NCBI RefSeq assembly: GCF_004522235.1 | Contig: NZ_SDLT01000010.1 | Coordinates: 177,126-241,125 of the forward strand | From: Amycolatopsis nivea | GTDB lineage: Bacteria; Actinomycetota; Actinomycetes; Mycobacteriales; Pseudonocardiaceae | Direction: 5' to 3' | DNA: 64,000 bases | Shown: in pieces, positions 27,208 through 35,119 of the stretch | Layout: each line of letters starts with the position of its first letter | How positions within the stretch are numbered: position 1 is the first letter of the stretch | The notes under the pieces: model-generated | Seen by the model: only the letters and a program-made list of their open reading frames with translations | What the model was told of the DNA's origin: nothing | The model's database searches: none | Made by a program: the position numbers and the translations under genes

Positions 27208-27975
27208 ATGACGCAGAAGACCGCACTGGTCACCGGGGGCGGCAAGGGCATCGGCCGGGCCATCGCGACGCGGCTGGCGCACGACGGCGCGCTGGTCGCG
27301 GTGCACTACGGCAGCGACGAAGCGGCAGCCAAGGAGACCGTCGCGGCGATCGAGGCGAACGGCGGGCAGGCGTTCGCGGTGCAGACGACGCTGGGCGTCG
27401 ACGGGGATGCGGAGACGCTGCTCGACCGGCTCTCGGCGGAACTGCGCGAACGCACCGGCGAGGTCGCGCTCGACATCCTGGTCAACAACGCGGCGACCGG
27501 AGCCGGTTCGATCACCTCGGCGACGTCCGACGAGTTCGACCGGGTGTTCGCGGTGAACGTGAAAGCACCGTTTTTCTTGGTGCAGAAGCTGTTGCCGGTG
27601 CTGCGGGACGGCGGCCGGATCGTCAACGTCTCGTCCGCGGACACGCGCATCGCGCTGCCGTTCGAGCTGGCGTACAGCATGACGAAGGGTGCGCTCGACG
27701 TGTTCACCCGCAGTCTGGCGCAGGAACTCGGCCAGCGGGGGATCACGGTGAACGGGGTGGCTCCTGGTCCGACGCCGACCGACCGCACCGCGCACATGTT
27801 CGCCGACGAGCGGATGCGGGCGGGGATGGCGGGCGCGTCCGCGCTCCGGCGGGTCGCCGACGCGACGGACATCGCGGACGTGGTGGCGTTCCTGGCCTCG
27901 GCGGACTCGCGCTGGGTCACCGGGCAGGTCGTCGACGCGACCGGCGGCACGTTCCTCGGCCCGGCTGGCGTATAA
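27208..27975 (+). CDS. Short-chain dehydrogenase/reductase
   Basis: A 255-residue classical SDR. The cofactor motif TGGGKGIG (9-16), NNAAT (93-97), catalytic Ser143, Tyr156 and Lys160 (AYSMTKGA) and the PG motif after the active site are in place, with a C-terminal VTGQVVDATGG. The first-strand context suggests NADP(H) or NAD(H); the substrate is unknown. ATG 27208 is preceded by AAGGGGAGC; an upstream in-frame ATG would cross the inverted repeat and is disfavoured. Confidence 0.9.
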   Translation: MTQKTALVTGGGKGIGRAIATRLAHDGALVAVHYGSDEAAAKETVAAIEANGGQAFAVQTTLGVDGDAETLLDRLSAELRERTGEVALDILVNNAATGAGSITSATSDEFDRVFAVNVKAPFFLVQKLLPVLRDGGRIVNVSSADTRIALPFELAYSMTKGALDVFTRSLAQELGQRGITVNGVAPGPTPTDRTAHMFADERMRAGMAGASALRRVADATDIADVVAFLASADSRWVTGQVVDATGGTFLGPAGV

Positions 27976-27984
27976 CGGCCTATA

Positions 27985-28017
27985 CGGCTCGGCTTCGGAC
28001 TTGCCGAAGCCGAGCCG
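27985..28017. terminator. Perfect 14-bp hairpin between convergent genes
   Basis: CGGCTCGGCTTCGG pairs fully with CCGAAGCCGAGCCG around a five-base loop, between the SDR stop and the end of the GH20 gene. It can serve both directions. Confidence 0.8.
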
Positions 28018-28047
28018 CCGCTTCGCGGGGATAGAAAGCCGCAGCGA

Positions 28048-29439
28048 TCAGCGGGGCCGTCCCGGCGCGTCCGGCCGGGTCTGCCACGGATGCGGGCCGT
28101 CGAGCGGTCGGTACTCCACGCCGAGCGCGTCCAACCGCGGCAGGTGGTGGTCGCGAAGCCGGGGAAGAAACTCCGCGTAGTCGCGCGGTCCGCTGCTCCA
28201 CGCGACCTCGGCGAACGCCGACAAGCGAGGGAACGCCGCGTAGTCCGTCCGCCGCACGGTGTCCAGGTGTTCGGACCACAGCTGCGCCTGGACGCCGCGC
28301 ACGTGCGGTCCGGATTCGGGCTCGAAACCGTAGAAGTGTTCGAGATCCTGGAGGTAGCCGACCGGGATCGGTTCGTCCGGATGGTCACTTTGCCGGTGGT
28401 CGAGGTACACGCCGTCCTCGGGGCAGAGCACCACCTCGTGGCCGCTCTTCACCGCCAGCGAGGCGCGTTCGCGGTCCTGCCACACGCCGATCACCATCGT
28501 CGGCAGATCGCCGCCGTCGAGGACCTCGTCCCAGCCCATCGGCGTGCGGCCGCGCGCGACGAGATGGTCGGCGATCGCCCGGACGAACCGGTGGTGCGCC
28601 TCGGTGACGCCGGGCACCTCGTCCCCGCCGAGCGCGATCACCGGGGACGGGAAGATGTCCAGCACGTGGTCGAAGACGGTGCGGAAGAAGTCCAGAGTGG
28701 ACTCCGACGGATCCAGCAGCGAGGTGCTGATGCCCCAGGAAGTCCAGACCTCCCAAGGGGTGTCGCTGGCCGGGCCGAGTTCCGGGTACGCGGTGATGGC
28801 GGCCCGGGCGTGCCCGGGAATGTCCACTTCGGGCACCACGGTGATCGCCCGCGCGGCGGCGTACGCGACGATCTCGCGCAGATCGTCCACAGTGTAGTAG
28901 CCGCCGTGCGGGCGTCCGTCGCGTTCCGGACCGTCGTGCCGGCCGACCATCGACGACTTCCGCCAGCCGCCGACCGACGTGAGCCGGGGGAATTCCGGCG
29001 TTTCGATCCGCCAGCCCTGGTCGTCGGTGAGGTGCAGGTTCAGCACGTTCATCTTGTGCGCGGCGAGCAGATCGACGAACCGCAGCACCTCGGCCTTCGT
29101 CCGGAAGTGCCGGGACACGTCGTAAAGACAGCCGCGCCAGGCGAAACGCGGATGATCGGTGATCGTCCCGCACGGCAGCTCAACCGGTCCATTGTGGATT
29201 GACACGGCGCGGAACGCGTCCGGGCCGGCCAGTTGGCGCAGGGTTTGCCGACCGTAGAACTCGCCCGCCGAGTCGGCCGCTTCGAGCGTGACGCCGCCCG
29301 GCGCGATGCGCAGCCGGTAGCCCTCGGCGGGCAGATCCGCGGTGCGCACCTCCACCGGAGCGGGCCACGGGCAGGTGCCGGGCGCCGCTTCCTCGGACAC
29401 CGGGCGGGGGAGGAGAGTGTCGAAACCGGACATGGTCAT
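28048..29439 (-). CDS. Beta-N-acetylhexosaminidase, GH20 family, cytoplasmic
   Basis: A 463-residue GH20 enzyme that releases terminal N-acetylhexosamine. An N-terminal GH20b-like domain precedes a TIM barrel with RFAWRGCLYDVSRHF, NLHLTDDQGWRIE, VVPEVDIPGHARA and the catalytic pair Asp273-Glu274 in ALGGDEVPG. No signal peptide is present, so it acts on imported sugars. Its ATG overlaps the stop of the upstream permease gene (ATGA), so it is the last gene of the importer operon. Imported chitobiose or a related N-acetylglucosaminide is the likely substrate (inferred from context). Confidence 0.9.
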   Translation of the reverse strand: MTMSGFDTLLPRPVSEEAAPGTCPWPAPVEVRTADLPAEGYRLRIAPGGVTLEAADSAGEFYGRQTLRQLAGPDAFRAVSIHNGPVELPCGTITDHPRFAWRGCLYDVSRHFRTKAEVLRFVDLLAAHKMNVLNLHLTDDQGWRIETPEFPRLTSVGGWRKSSMVGRHDGPERDGRPHGGYYTVDDLREIVAYAAARAITVVPEVDIPGHARAAITAYPELGPASDTPWEVWTSWGISTSLLDPSESTLDFFRTVFDHVLDIFPSPVIALGGDEVPGVTEAHHRFVRAIADHLVARGRTPMGWDEVLDGGDLPTMVIGVWQDRERASLAVKSGHEVVLCPEDGVYLDHRQSDHPDEPIPVGYLQDLEHFYGFEPESGPHVRGVQAQLWSEHLDTVRRTDYAAFPRLSAFAEVAWSSGPRDYAEFLPRLRDHHLPRLDALGVEYRPLDGPHPWQTRPDAPGRPR

Positions 29440-30290
29440 CCCTTCACGGCCCCGGCGGTCCCGCCGATGAGTTTCCGTTGCACCAGCACGAAGAACACCA
29501 GCACGGGAATCGTCATCAGGGTGGACGAGGCCATCACGGCGCCCCAGTCGGTGTCCTCCGGTTTGAAGAACACCAGGATCGCCTGCGGCAGAGTCTGGTT
29601 TTCGGTCTTGGAGATGATGAACGTCTTGGCGAACAGGAAGTCGTTCCACGCGTGGATGAACGCGAGCACGCTCACCGCCACGAGCCCGGGCGCGACGAGC
29701 GGGAACAGGATCTGCCAGGTGAACCGCATCCGCGACGCACCGTCCAAAGTGGCCGCTTCCTCCAGTTCGGCGGGCACCGCGGCGACGAACCCGCGCAGCA
29801 TCCAGATCGCGAACGGCAGGCTGAACGCCAGGTGCACCAGGACGAGCGAACCCAGTTCGTTGAGCCCGAACGCGGGCACGGTGCCGCCGACCGAGCGCAT
29901 CAGGAAGAACAGCGGGATGGTCAGCGCTTCCACCGGCACCATCTGCGCCACCAGCAGCATCACCAGCAGCACCGCGCGGCCGCGGAACCGGAACCGGGTG
30001 AGCGCCACCGCGGAAAGGAACGAGAACACCAGGGACAGCAGCACCACGACGACCGCGACCACGAGGCTGTTGAGGAAATACCGGCCGAACCCGGACACCG
30101 TGAGCACGCGCTGGAAACTGTCCAGCGACGGCGAGAAGGTCCACGGTTTCGGATGCGCCGACTGGATTTCGCCCGCCGGTTTGAACGCCGAGAGCACCAT
30201 CCAGTACAGCGGGAACGCGACGATCCCGGCGATCACCACGGTCACGATTTCGGCGACGAGCCGCGCGGGGCGGCGCACTTTCAGAGCCAT
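29436..30290 (-). CDS. Sugar ABC transporter permease (MalG/DasC type)
   Basis: A 284-residue permease with six membrane segments and the coupling-helix EAA motif ELEEAATLDGASRMRFTWQI typical of carbohydrate importers (CUT1). The N-terminal PLYWMVLSAFKP and C-terminal WNDFLFAKTFI regions match MalG-type subunits. It overlaps the upstream permease gene by 10 bases and the downstream GH20 gene by four. Operon order is binding protein, permease, permease, hexosaminidase, with no ATPase. Confidence 0.9.
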   Translation of the reverse strand: MALKVRRPARLVAEIVTVVIAGIVAFPLYWMVLSAFKPAGEIQSAHPKPWTFSPSLDSFQRVLTVSGFGRYFLNSLVVAVVVVLLSLVFSFLSAVALTRFRFRGRAVLLVMLLVAQMVPVEALTIPLFFLMRSVGGTVPAFGLNELGSLVLVHLAFSLPFAIWMLRGFVAAVPAELEEAATLDGASRMRFTWQILFPLVAPGLVAVSVLAFIHAWNDFLFAKTFIISKTENQTLPQAILVFFKPEDTDWGAVMASSTLMTIPVLVFFVLVQRKLIGGTAGAVKG

Positions 30291-31201
30291 GCGGCACTCC
30301 GGCGCTGGGACCGGACGTACAGCCCGGTGATCGACAGCAGCAGCAAGGTCATCACGACCCCGATCGCCGAGCCGAGCCCGTACTCCTGCCCGGCGAACGC
30401 CTGCTGGTAGGCGTAGACGTTGAGGATCAGGTTCCGGCCCGCGATGCCGCCTCCGTTGGTCATCACGTAGATCTGGGTGAACACCTTGAAGTCCCAGATG
30501 ATCGACTGCACGGTCGCGATGGTCAGCAACGGCCGCACCGCGGGCAGGACCACCGACCGCGTCGTGCGCCAGACCGACGCGCCGTCGAGCGCGGCGGCCT
30601 CCAGCGTCTCCTTCGGCACCCCGCTGATCCCGGCGTACATGGTCACCATCACGAACGGGAACGAGCACCAGATCACCTCGGCGGCGACCAGCCCGAACGT
30701 GCCGAAGGTGCCGAACGTCCAGGAATGGTGCTCCATCCCGCTGAACCCGATGCCCGAGAGCACCTCGTTGACCAGGCCGAAATCGGTGTCGAAGAGGAAC
30801 AGCCAGACGTAGGAGCCGGCGATCGCCGGGGTCGCCCACGCGCCGAGCGCCGCCAGGAACAGCAGCATGCGCGGCAGCGCGCGGACCCGGCTCGCCAGCA
30901 CGGCCAGCGCCGTGCCGACGACCAGGCTGCCGATCACGCAGGCCGCGGCGAACCCGACCGTCTTGGCCAGCACCGTCCAGAACTGGACGTCGGCCAGCAG
31001 GCTGGCGTAGTTGTCGAGGCCGAGGAACACCAGCGGGGCCGCACCCGCCGCCTGCGGCTGGCCGTAGTCGTAGAGCGAGATCACGACCAGCTGGTAAATC
31101 GGGTACACCAGCAGCGCGGCGAGCAGGATGCCCGCCGGCAGCAGGTAGAGAAGAGCTGCGCGGCCGTCGCGGCGGACGGTCGCGGAACGGACTGCGGCCA
31201 C
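30281..31201 (-). CDS. Sugar ABC transporter permease (MalF/DasB type)
   Basis: A 306-residue permease with six membrane segments. Features: LLYLLPAGILLAALLVYPIYQL at the N-terminus, FLGLDNYASLL, and the EAA loop KETLEAAALDGASVWRTTRSV. It is the MalF-like partner of the next gene. The GTG start is three bases after the binding-protein stop, so translation is coupled. It delivers an oligosaccharide through the membrane using an ATPase encoded elsewhere. Confidence 0.9.
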   Translation of the reverse strand: MAAVRSATVRRDGRAALLYLLPAGILLAALLVYPIYQLVVISLYDYGQPQAAGAAPLVFLGLDNYASLLADVQFWTVLAKTVGFAAACVIGSLVVGTALAVLASRVRALPRMLLFLAALGAWATPAIAGSYVWLFLFDTDFGLVNEVLSGIGFSGMEHHSWTFGTFGTFGLVAAEVIWCSFPFVMVTMYAGISGVPKETLEAAALDGASVWRTTRSVVLPAVRPLLTIATVQSIIWDFKVFTQIYVMTNGGGIAGRNLILNVYAYQQAFAGQEYGLGSAIGVVMTLLLLSITGLYVRSQRRSAAWL

Positions 31202-31204
31202 GGG

Positions 31205-32488
31205 TCAGCCGAAGTTCTTGTTCATCGCCGCGGCGGCGTCGGCCAGCGCGGCGTTCGCGTCCTTGCCGCCGGTCGCGATCTGCTGCACGGCGGTGGGCAG
31301 GATGTTCTGGCTGTCGATCTTGGACCACGCCGGGGTGCTCGGCACGAACTTGGTGCCCGCGCTCAGGGTGTCCACGAACGCCTTCAACGTCGGGTCGCTG
31401 GCGGCGAGCTTCTTCTGCACCGACGCGAGGGTGGGCAGGTTGCCCATCGCCGCGTACATCTTCTCCTGGTACTTCACACCGGCCAGCAGTTCGGCGAACT
31501 GCACCGCGAGACCGTGGCGCTGGCTCGCGCCGAACACGCCGAGCAGGTTGCCGCCGGCGAACGCGGGCGCGACCGAACCCGGGGCGGTGCCGGGCAGCGG
31601 CATGATCGCGTACTTGCCCTTCACCGCGCCCTTTTCGACGGCCTTGCGGTTGAAGTCGCCGCCGATCACCATGCCCGCCTTGCCGCCGGCGAACGCGGTG
31701 ACGCTCTGCGTGCCGGTGAGGTTGGCGCAGGCGGCCGGCGGGCAGATGTCGTCCTTGATCAGGTTCGCGTACGCGGCGACGCCTGCCTTGGCCTGCGCGG
31801 AGTCCACAGTGGACGACCACTTGCCGTTGTCCTGTTTGGCCAGGTCGCCGCCGTTGGCCCAGATGAACGGCAGCATCGCGTAGGTGTACTTGCCACCGGT
31901 CGCGATGCCGTACAGATCCGGCTTCTTCTCGCGGATCTTGCGCGCGTCTTCGGTCAGCTCCGCCAGCGTCGTCGGCGGCTTGAGGCCGAGTTCGGCGAAG
32001 ACGTCGGTGCGGTAGTACAACGCGCGGATGCCGGTGTACCAGGGGATGCCGTAGATCTTGCCGTTCGCCTTGGCGGTGTCGACCACGGACGGAAGCAGGT
32101 CCTTGCCGTCCGACCAGTTCGCGATGTCCTTGGTGAGATCGGACAACGCGCCGGTCTGCGCGTAGCTGGAGACGTCGGTGTTGCCGAATTCGGCGACGTC
32201 GGGGGCGTTGGACGGGTCGTTGAACGCGCCGGAGAACTTGTCCGCGCGGCCTTCGACCGGAACCCACTGCACGTCGACCTTCACGCCGGCGTGGCTGGCC
32301 TCGAATTCGGTGATCGCTTCCTTGACCGCGGCCTCCTTCGGCGCGCGGTTCGCTTCGTCGAACAGCCAGACTCTGAGCGTGCCGTCGGTTTGGTTTCCGC
32401 CGGCGGCGGCCGGGCCGGATTGGGTGGGCGCGCACGCGGCGAGCAACGCCAGCGTGGCGACAGCGGGCAGGACAGAACGCAGCTTCAT
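31205..32488 (-). CDS. Extracellular sugar-binding lipoprotein of an ABC importer
   Basis: A 427-residue CUT1-type solute-binding protein. The signal peptide ends with lipobox LLAAC (Cys19). The mature part shows ITEFEASHAGVKVDVQWV, the hinge region GKIYGIPWYTGIRALYYR and AFAGGKAGMVIGGDFN, as in bacterial family-1 binding proteins. Substrate is inferred from the co-operonic cytoplasmic GH20 enzyme: probably chitobiose or another N-acetylhexosamine oligosaccharide, comparable to Streptomyces DasA. ATG with AGGAG upstream. First gene of the operon. Confidence 0.9.
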   Translation of the reverse strand: MKLRSVLPAVATLALLAACAPTQSGPAAAGGNQTDGTLRVWLFDEANRAPKEAAVKEAITEFEASHAGVKVDVQWVPVEGRADKFSGAFNDPSNAPDVAEFGNTDVSSYAQTGALSDLTKDIANWSDGKDLLPSVVDTAKANGKIYGIPWYTGIRALYYRTDVFAELGLKPPTTLAELTEDARKIREKKPDLYGIATGGKYTYAMLPFIWANGGDLAKQDNGKWSSTVDSAQAKAGVAAYANLIKDDICPPAACANLTGTQSVTAFAGGKAGMVIGGDFNRKAVEKGAVKGKYAIMPLPGTAPGSVAPAFAGGNLLGVFGASQRHGLAVQFAELLAGVKYQEKMYAAMGNLPTLASVQKKLAASDPTLKAFVDTLSAGTKFVPSTPAWSKIDSQNILPTAVQQIATGGKDANAALADAAAAMNKNFG

Positions 32489-32530
32489 CGGTGACTCCTG
32501 TCGCGGGACCGGCCAGAGACCGGGAAAGAC

Positions 32531-32554
32531 GGGGCTGTGCGGCGTGACAGCCCC
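32531..32554. terminator. Hairpin between lactonase gene and importer operon
   Basis: GGGGCTGT pairs with ACAGCCCC. On the lactonase strand it is followed by GTCTTTCC and lies just after that gene's stop; on the other strand a TTTTT run follows. It separates the lactonase gene from the binding-protein gene. Confidence 0.65.
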
Positions 32555-32562
32555 GGTTTTTC

Positions 32563-33696
32563 TCAGACGAAGAAGACAGAGTTGACGTTCGGCACGGCGA
32601 GCGAGCCCGCGGACTTGCCGGGCAGGCCGGTGGCCGGGTCGCGCGGCAGCCAGGTGACGGTGCCGGAGCGCTGGTTGGAGACGTAGAACCACTTCTCGTC
32701 CGGGTCCAGCGCGAGATGCCGCGGCCAGTTGCCGCCGGACGCCGCCGAGGAGACCAGGGTGAGCCCGGCCCCGCCGTCGGCGACGGTGAAGGTGGCGATG
32801 GTGTTGGGGCCGCGCACGGTGGCGTAGACGAACTTCCCGTCGCGCGACACGGTGATTTCGCCGGGGAACAGTTCGCCGGTGCTGCCCGGCGGAACCGCGG
32901 GCACCACGGCGATCGGCTTGAACGTGCCGGTGGCGGAGTCCCAGCTGGCGACGGTGATCTCCGGCCGCAGTTCCTGGGCTACGTAAGCGAATTTGCCGTT
33001 CGGGTGGAACGCGAGATGTCGCGGTCCCGCACCGGCCGGAAGGGTGATCTGCTTGTGCAGCTTCAGCTTTCCCTTGCCGGTGTCGAACGAGTAGACGTAC
33101 ACCGAGTCGGTGCCGAGGTCGACCGCGAGCACCCACTTGCCGGACGGATCGGTGACGACCTGGTGCGCGTGCGGCTCTTTGCCCTGGTGCTGCTGCAGAT
33201 CGGTGGCCGCGCCGAGCTTGCCGCCGGACTTGATCGGCAGCACCACGACGCTGCCGGAATCGTAGTTCGCGGCCAGCACGTACTTCTGGCTCGGGTGCAC
33301 CGAAAGGTGCGTGGGCGAGCCGCCCTTCGAGGACGTCGACCCGAGCAGCTTCGGCCGGGTCGGGTCGGAGATGTCCAACGCGGACACCGTGCCGGTCTCC
33401 GCGCCCTCGTTTTCGTTGGTGACGTACAGGATCCGGCCGTCGCGAGTCCGGTCGAACCAGGAGACGTCGGTCAGCTTCGGGACGGTGCGCACCGGCGTGA
33501 GCGCGGGGCTTCCCGCCGCTCGCTGGGTGACGTCCAGTCCGTGGCCGGCCGGCGAGGAGTTGGTGTAGCTGCCGACGTACACCGTCGTGGCCGCGCGCGG
33601 CCGGGGCGCTGCCGTGGCGAGCTGTGCGCCCACCACGGCGGCGGCTCCGGCCGCGCCGACTGCTCCGACGAACGTGCGGCGGGAAATCTCGGTCAT
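32563..33696 (-). CDS. Secreted lactonase-family beta-propeller (Tat substrate)
   Basis: A 377-residue protein of the 6-phosphogluconolactonase/carboxymuconate-cyclase-like seven-bladed propeller family. The N-terminus has a twin-arginine motif SRRTFVG followed by an Ala/Gly core and A-x-A site, so it is exported folded. Blade motifs recur: GSPTHLSVHPSQKYVLAANY, GPRHLAFHPNGKFAYVAQE, NWPRHLALDPDEKWFYVSNQ. Because it is extracellular, true 6-phosphogluconolactonase activity is unlikely; a sugar lactone or other cyclic ester is more plausible. ATG 33696, GGGGG upstream. Confidence 0.85.
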   Translation of the reverse strand: MTEISRRTFVGAVGAAGAAAVVGAQLATAAPRPRAATTVYVGSYTNSSPAGHGLDVTQRAAGSPALTPVRTVPKLTDVSWFDRTRDGRILYVTNENEGAETGTVSALDISDPTRPKLLGSTSSKGGSPTHLSVHPSQKYVLAANYDSGSVVVLPIKSGGKLGAATDLQQHQGKEPHAHQVVTDPSGKWVLAVDLGTDSVYVYSFDTGKGKLKLHKQITLPAGAGPRHLAFHPNGKFAYVAQELRPEITVASWDSATGTFKPIAVVPAVPPGSTGELFPGEITVSRDGKFVYATVRGPNTIATFTVADGGAGLTLVSSAASGGNWPRHLALDPDEKWFYVSNQRSGTVTWLPRDPATGLPGKSAGSLAVPNVNSVFFV

Positions 33697-33727
33697 CGAA
33701 TACCCCCGGAACATGTGCCGATGTGGT

Positions 33728-35119
33728 TCAGACCAATGCCATCGCCAATGCTGCCACACCGAAACCGCTCAAGGAAAGGACTGTTTCCAAAGCCGTCCAG
33801 GTTTTCAGGGTCTGGGTCACGGTCAGCCCGAAATACCGGGACACGATCCAGAATCCGCCGTCGTTCACGTGCGAGGCGATGATCGACCCGGCCGAGATCG
33901 CGACCACGACGAGCGCCAATTGTGCTTGCGAGTAATGGAGTTCCATCACGGTCGGCGCGACGATGCCGCTCGTGGTCACGATCGCGACCGTCGCGGAACC
34001 CTGGGCGATGCGCATGCCGCAGCTGATGATGTACGCGGCCAAAAGCACGGGAAGCCCGGCGTCGCCTAGGGAACCGGCCACCGCCTTGCCGATGCCGGTG
34101 GCGGACAGCACCGCTCCGAAGAACGAACCCGCACCCACCACGAGAAGAATCATCGCGACCGGGCGCAGCGCGTTCGCGGAAAGCTGGGCGAGGTCCGTGC
34201 CGCTCATCCCGCGGCGGCGGCCGAGCAGCCACGACGCGAGGATGGTCGCGATGGTCAGCGCGATGGCCGGCGTGCCGAGGAACGCCGCGATGCCCGCGCC
34301 GGTGGACCCCTTGGGCAGCAGGATGCTGCCGAACGTGCCCACCAGGATCAGCACCAGCGGCACCGCGATGATCCCGCCGACCAGCTTGAGCGACGGCGCG
34401 GGGCCGTCCTGCTCGCCGTCTTCGCCCGCGAGCTTCGCGAAGTCCTCGGCCAGCGGCACGTTCACGCGCTTGCCGATCCACGTCGAGTACAGGATGCCGC
34501 CGATGAACCAGGCCGGGATGCCGCAGACCGCGCCCATCAGGATCAGCCAGCCGAGATCCACGTGCAGCAGCCCGGCCGCGGCGACCGGTCCCGGGTGCGG
34601 CGGGATGAAGGCGTGCGTGATGGAAAGCCCGGCCAGCAACGGCATCGCGTACAGCACGATCGACCGGCCGCCCTGCTTCGCCGCGGCGTAGACCAGCGGC
34701 GCGAGCACGAAAATGCCGATGTCGAAGAACACCGGGATGCCGAAGATGAGGCCGGAAAGACCCATCGCGAGCGGAGCGCGTTTCTCGCCGAACGTGCGCA
34801 GCAGCGCCGCGGTGAGCACGCGCGCGCCGCCGGATTTCTCCAGGATCGAGCCGAGCAGCGTGCCCAGCCCGATGATCGCCGCGATGTGCCCGAGAATGCT
34901 GCCGAAACCCTTCTCCAGCAGCGAATCGGACGTCTTCTGCGCGGTGCCGACCAGGGTGCCCACCGGCACGCCCGCGGCCAGCGCGGTGAGCAGGCCCACC
35001 ACGATCAAGGCGATGAACGGTTCGAGCTTCACCTTGATGATGAGGAAAAGCAGCACCGCGATGGACACCGCGGCCAGCGTGAGCAGACCGGCGGTGCTGG
35101 TCTGCAGCCAGTGGATCAT
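33728..35119 (-). CDS. GntP-family gluconate/organic-acid permease
   Basis: A 463-residue carrier with about 12-14 membrane segments. Family marks include GFGSILGHIAAIIGLGTLLG, GIPVFFDIGIFVLAPLV, HAFIPPHPGPVAAA and the late ISAGSIIASHVNDGGFW, all diagnostic for GntP proteins, which import gluconate, D-serine or related hydroxy/amino acids with protons. Its start codon overlaps the stop of the N-acyl-D-amino-acid deacylase gene (ATGA). In that context an N-acyl-D-amino acid or D-amino acid may be the cargo. Confidence 0.9.
   Translation of the reverse strand: MIHWLQTSTAGLLTLAAVSIAVLLFLIIKVKLEPFIALIVVGLLTALAAGVPVGTLVGTAQKTSDSLLEKGFGSILGHIAAIIGLGTLLGSILEKSGGARVLTAALLRTFGEKRAPLAMGLSGLIFGIPVFFDIGIFVLAPLVYAAAKQGGRSIVLYAMPLLAGLSITHAFIPPHPGPVAAAGLLHVDLGWLILMGAVCGIPAWFIGGILYSTWIGKRVNVPLAEDFAKLAGEDGEQDGPAPSLKLVGGIIAVPLVLILVGTFGSILLPKGSTGAGIAAFLGTPAIALTIATILASWLLGRRRGMSGTDLAQLSANALRPVAMILLVVGAGSFFGAVLSATGIGKAVAGSLGDAGLPVLLAAYIISCGMRIAQGSATVAIVTTSGIVAPTVMELHYSQAQLALVVVAISAGSIIASHVNDGGFWIVSRYFGLTVTQTLKTWTALETVLSLSGFGVAALAMALV

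Noticed and set aside
32495..32525. DasR operator upstream of the sugar-binding protein gene
   Set aside because: Only a GGTCT half-site matches the ACTGGTCTAGACCACT consensus; the other half is not there.
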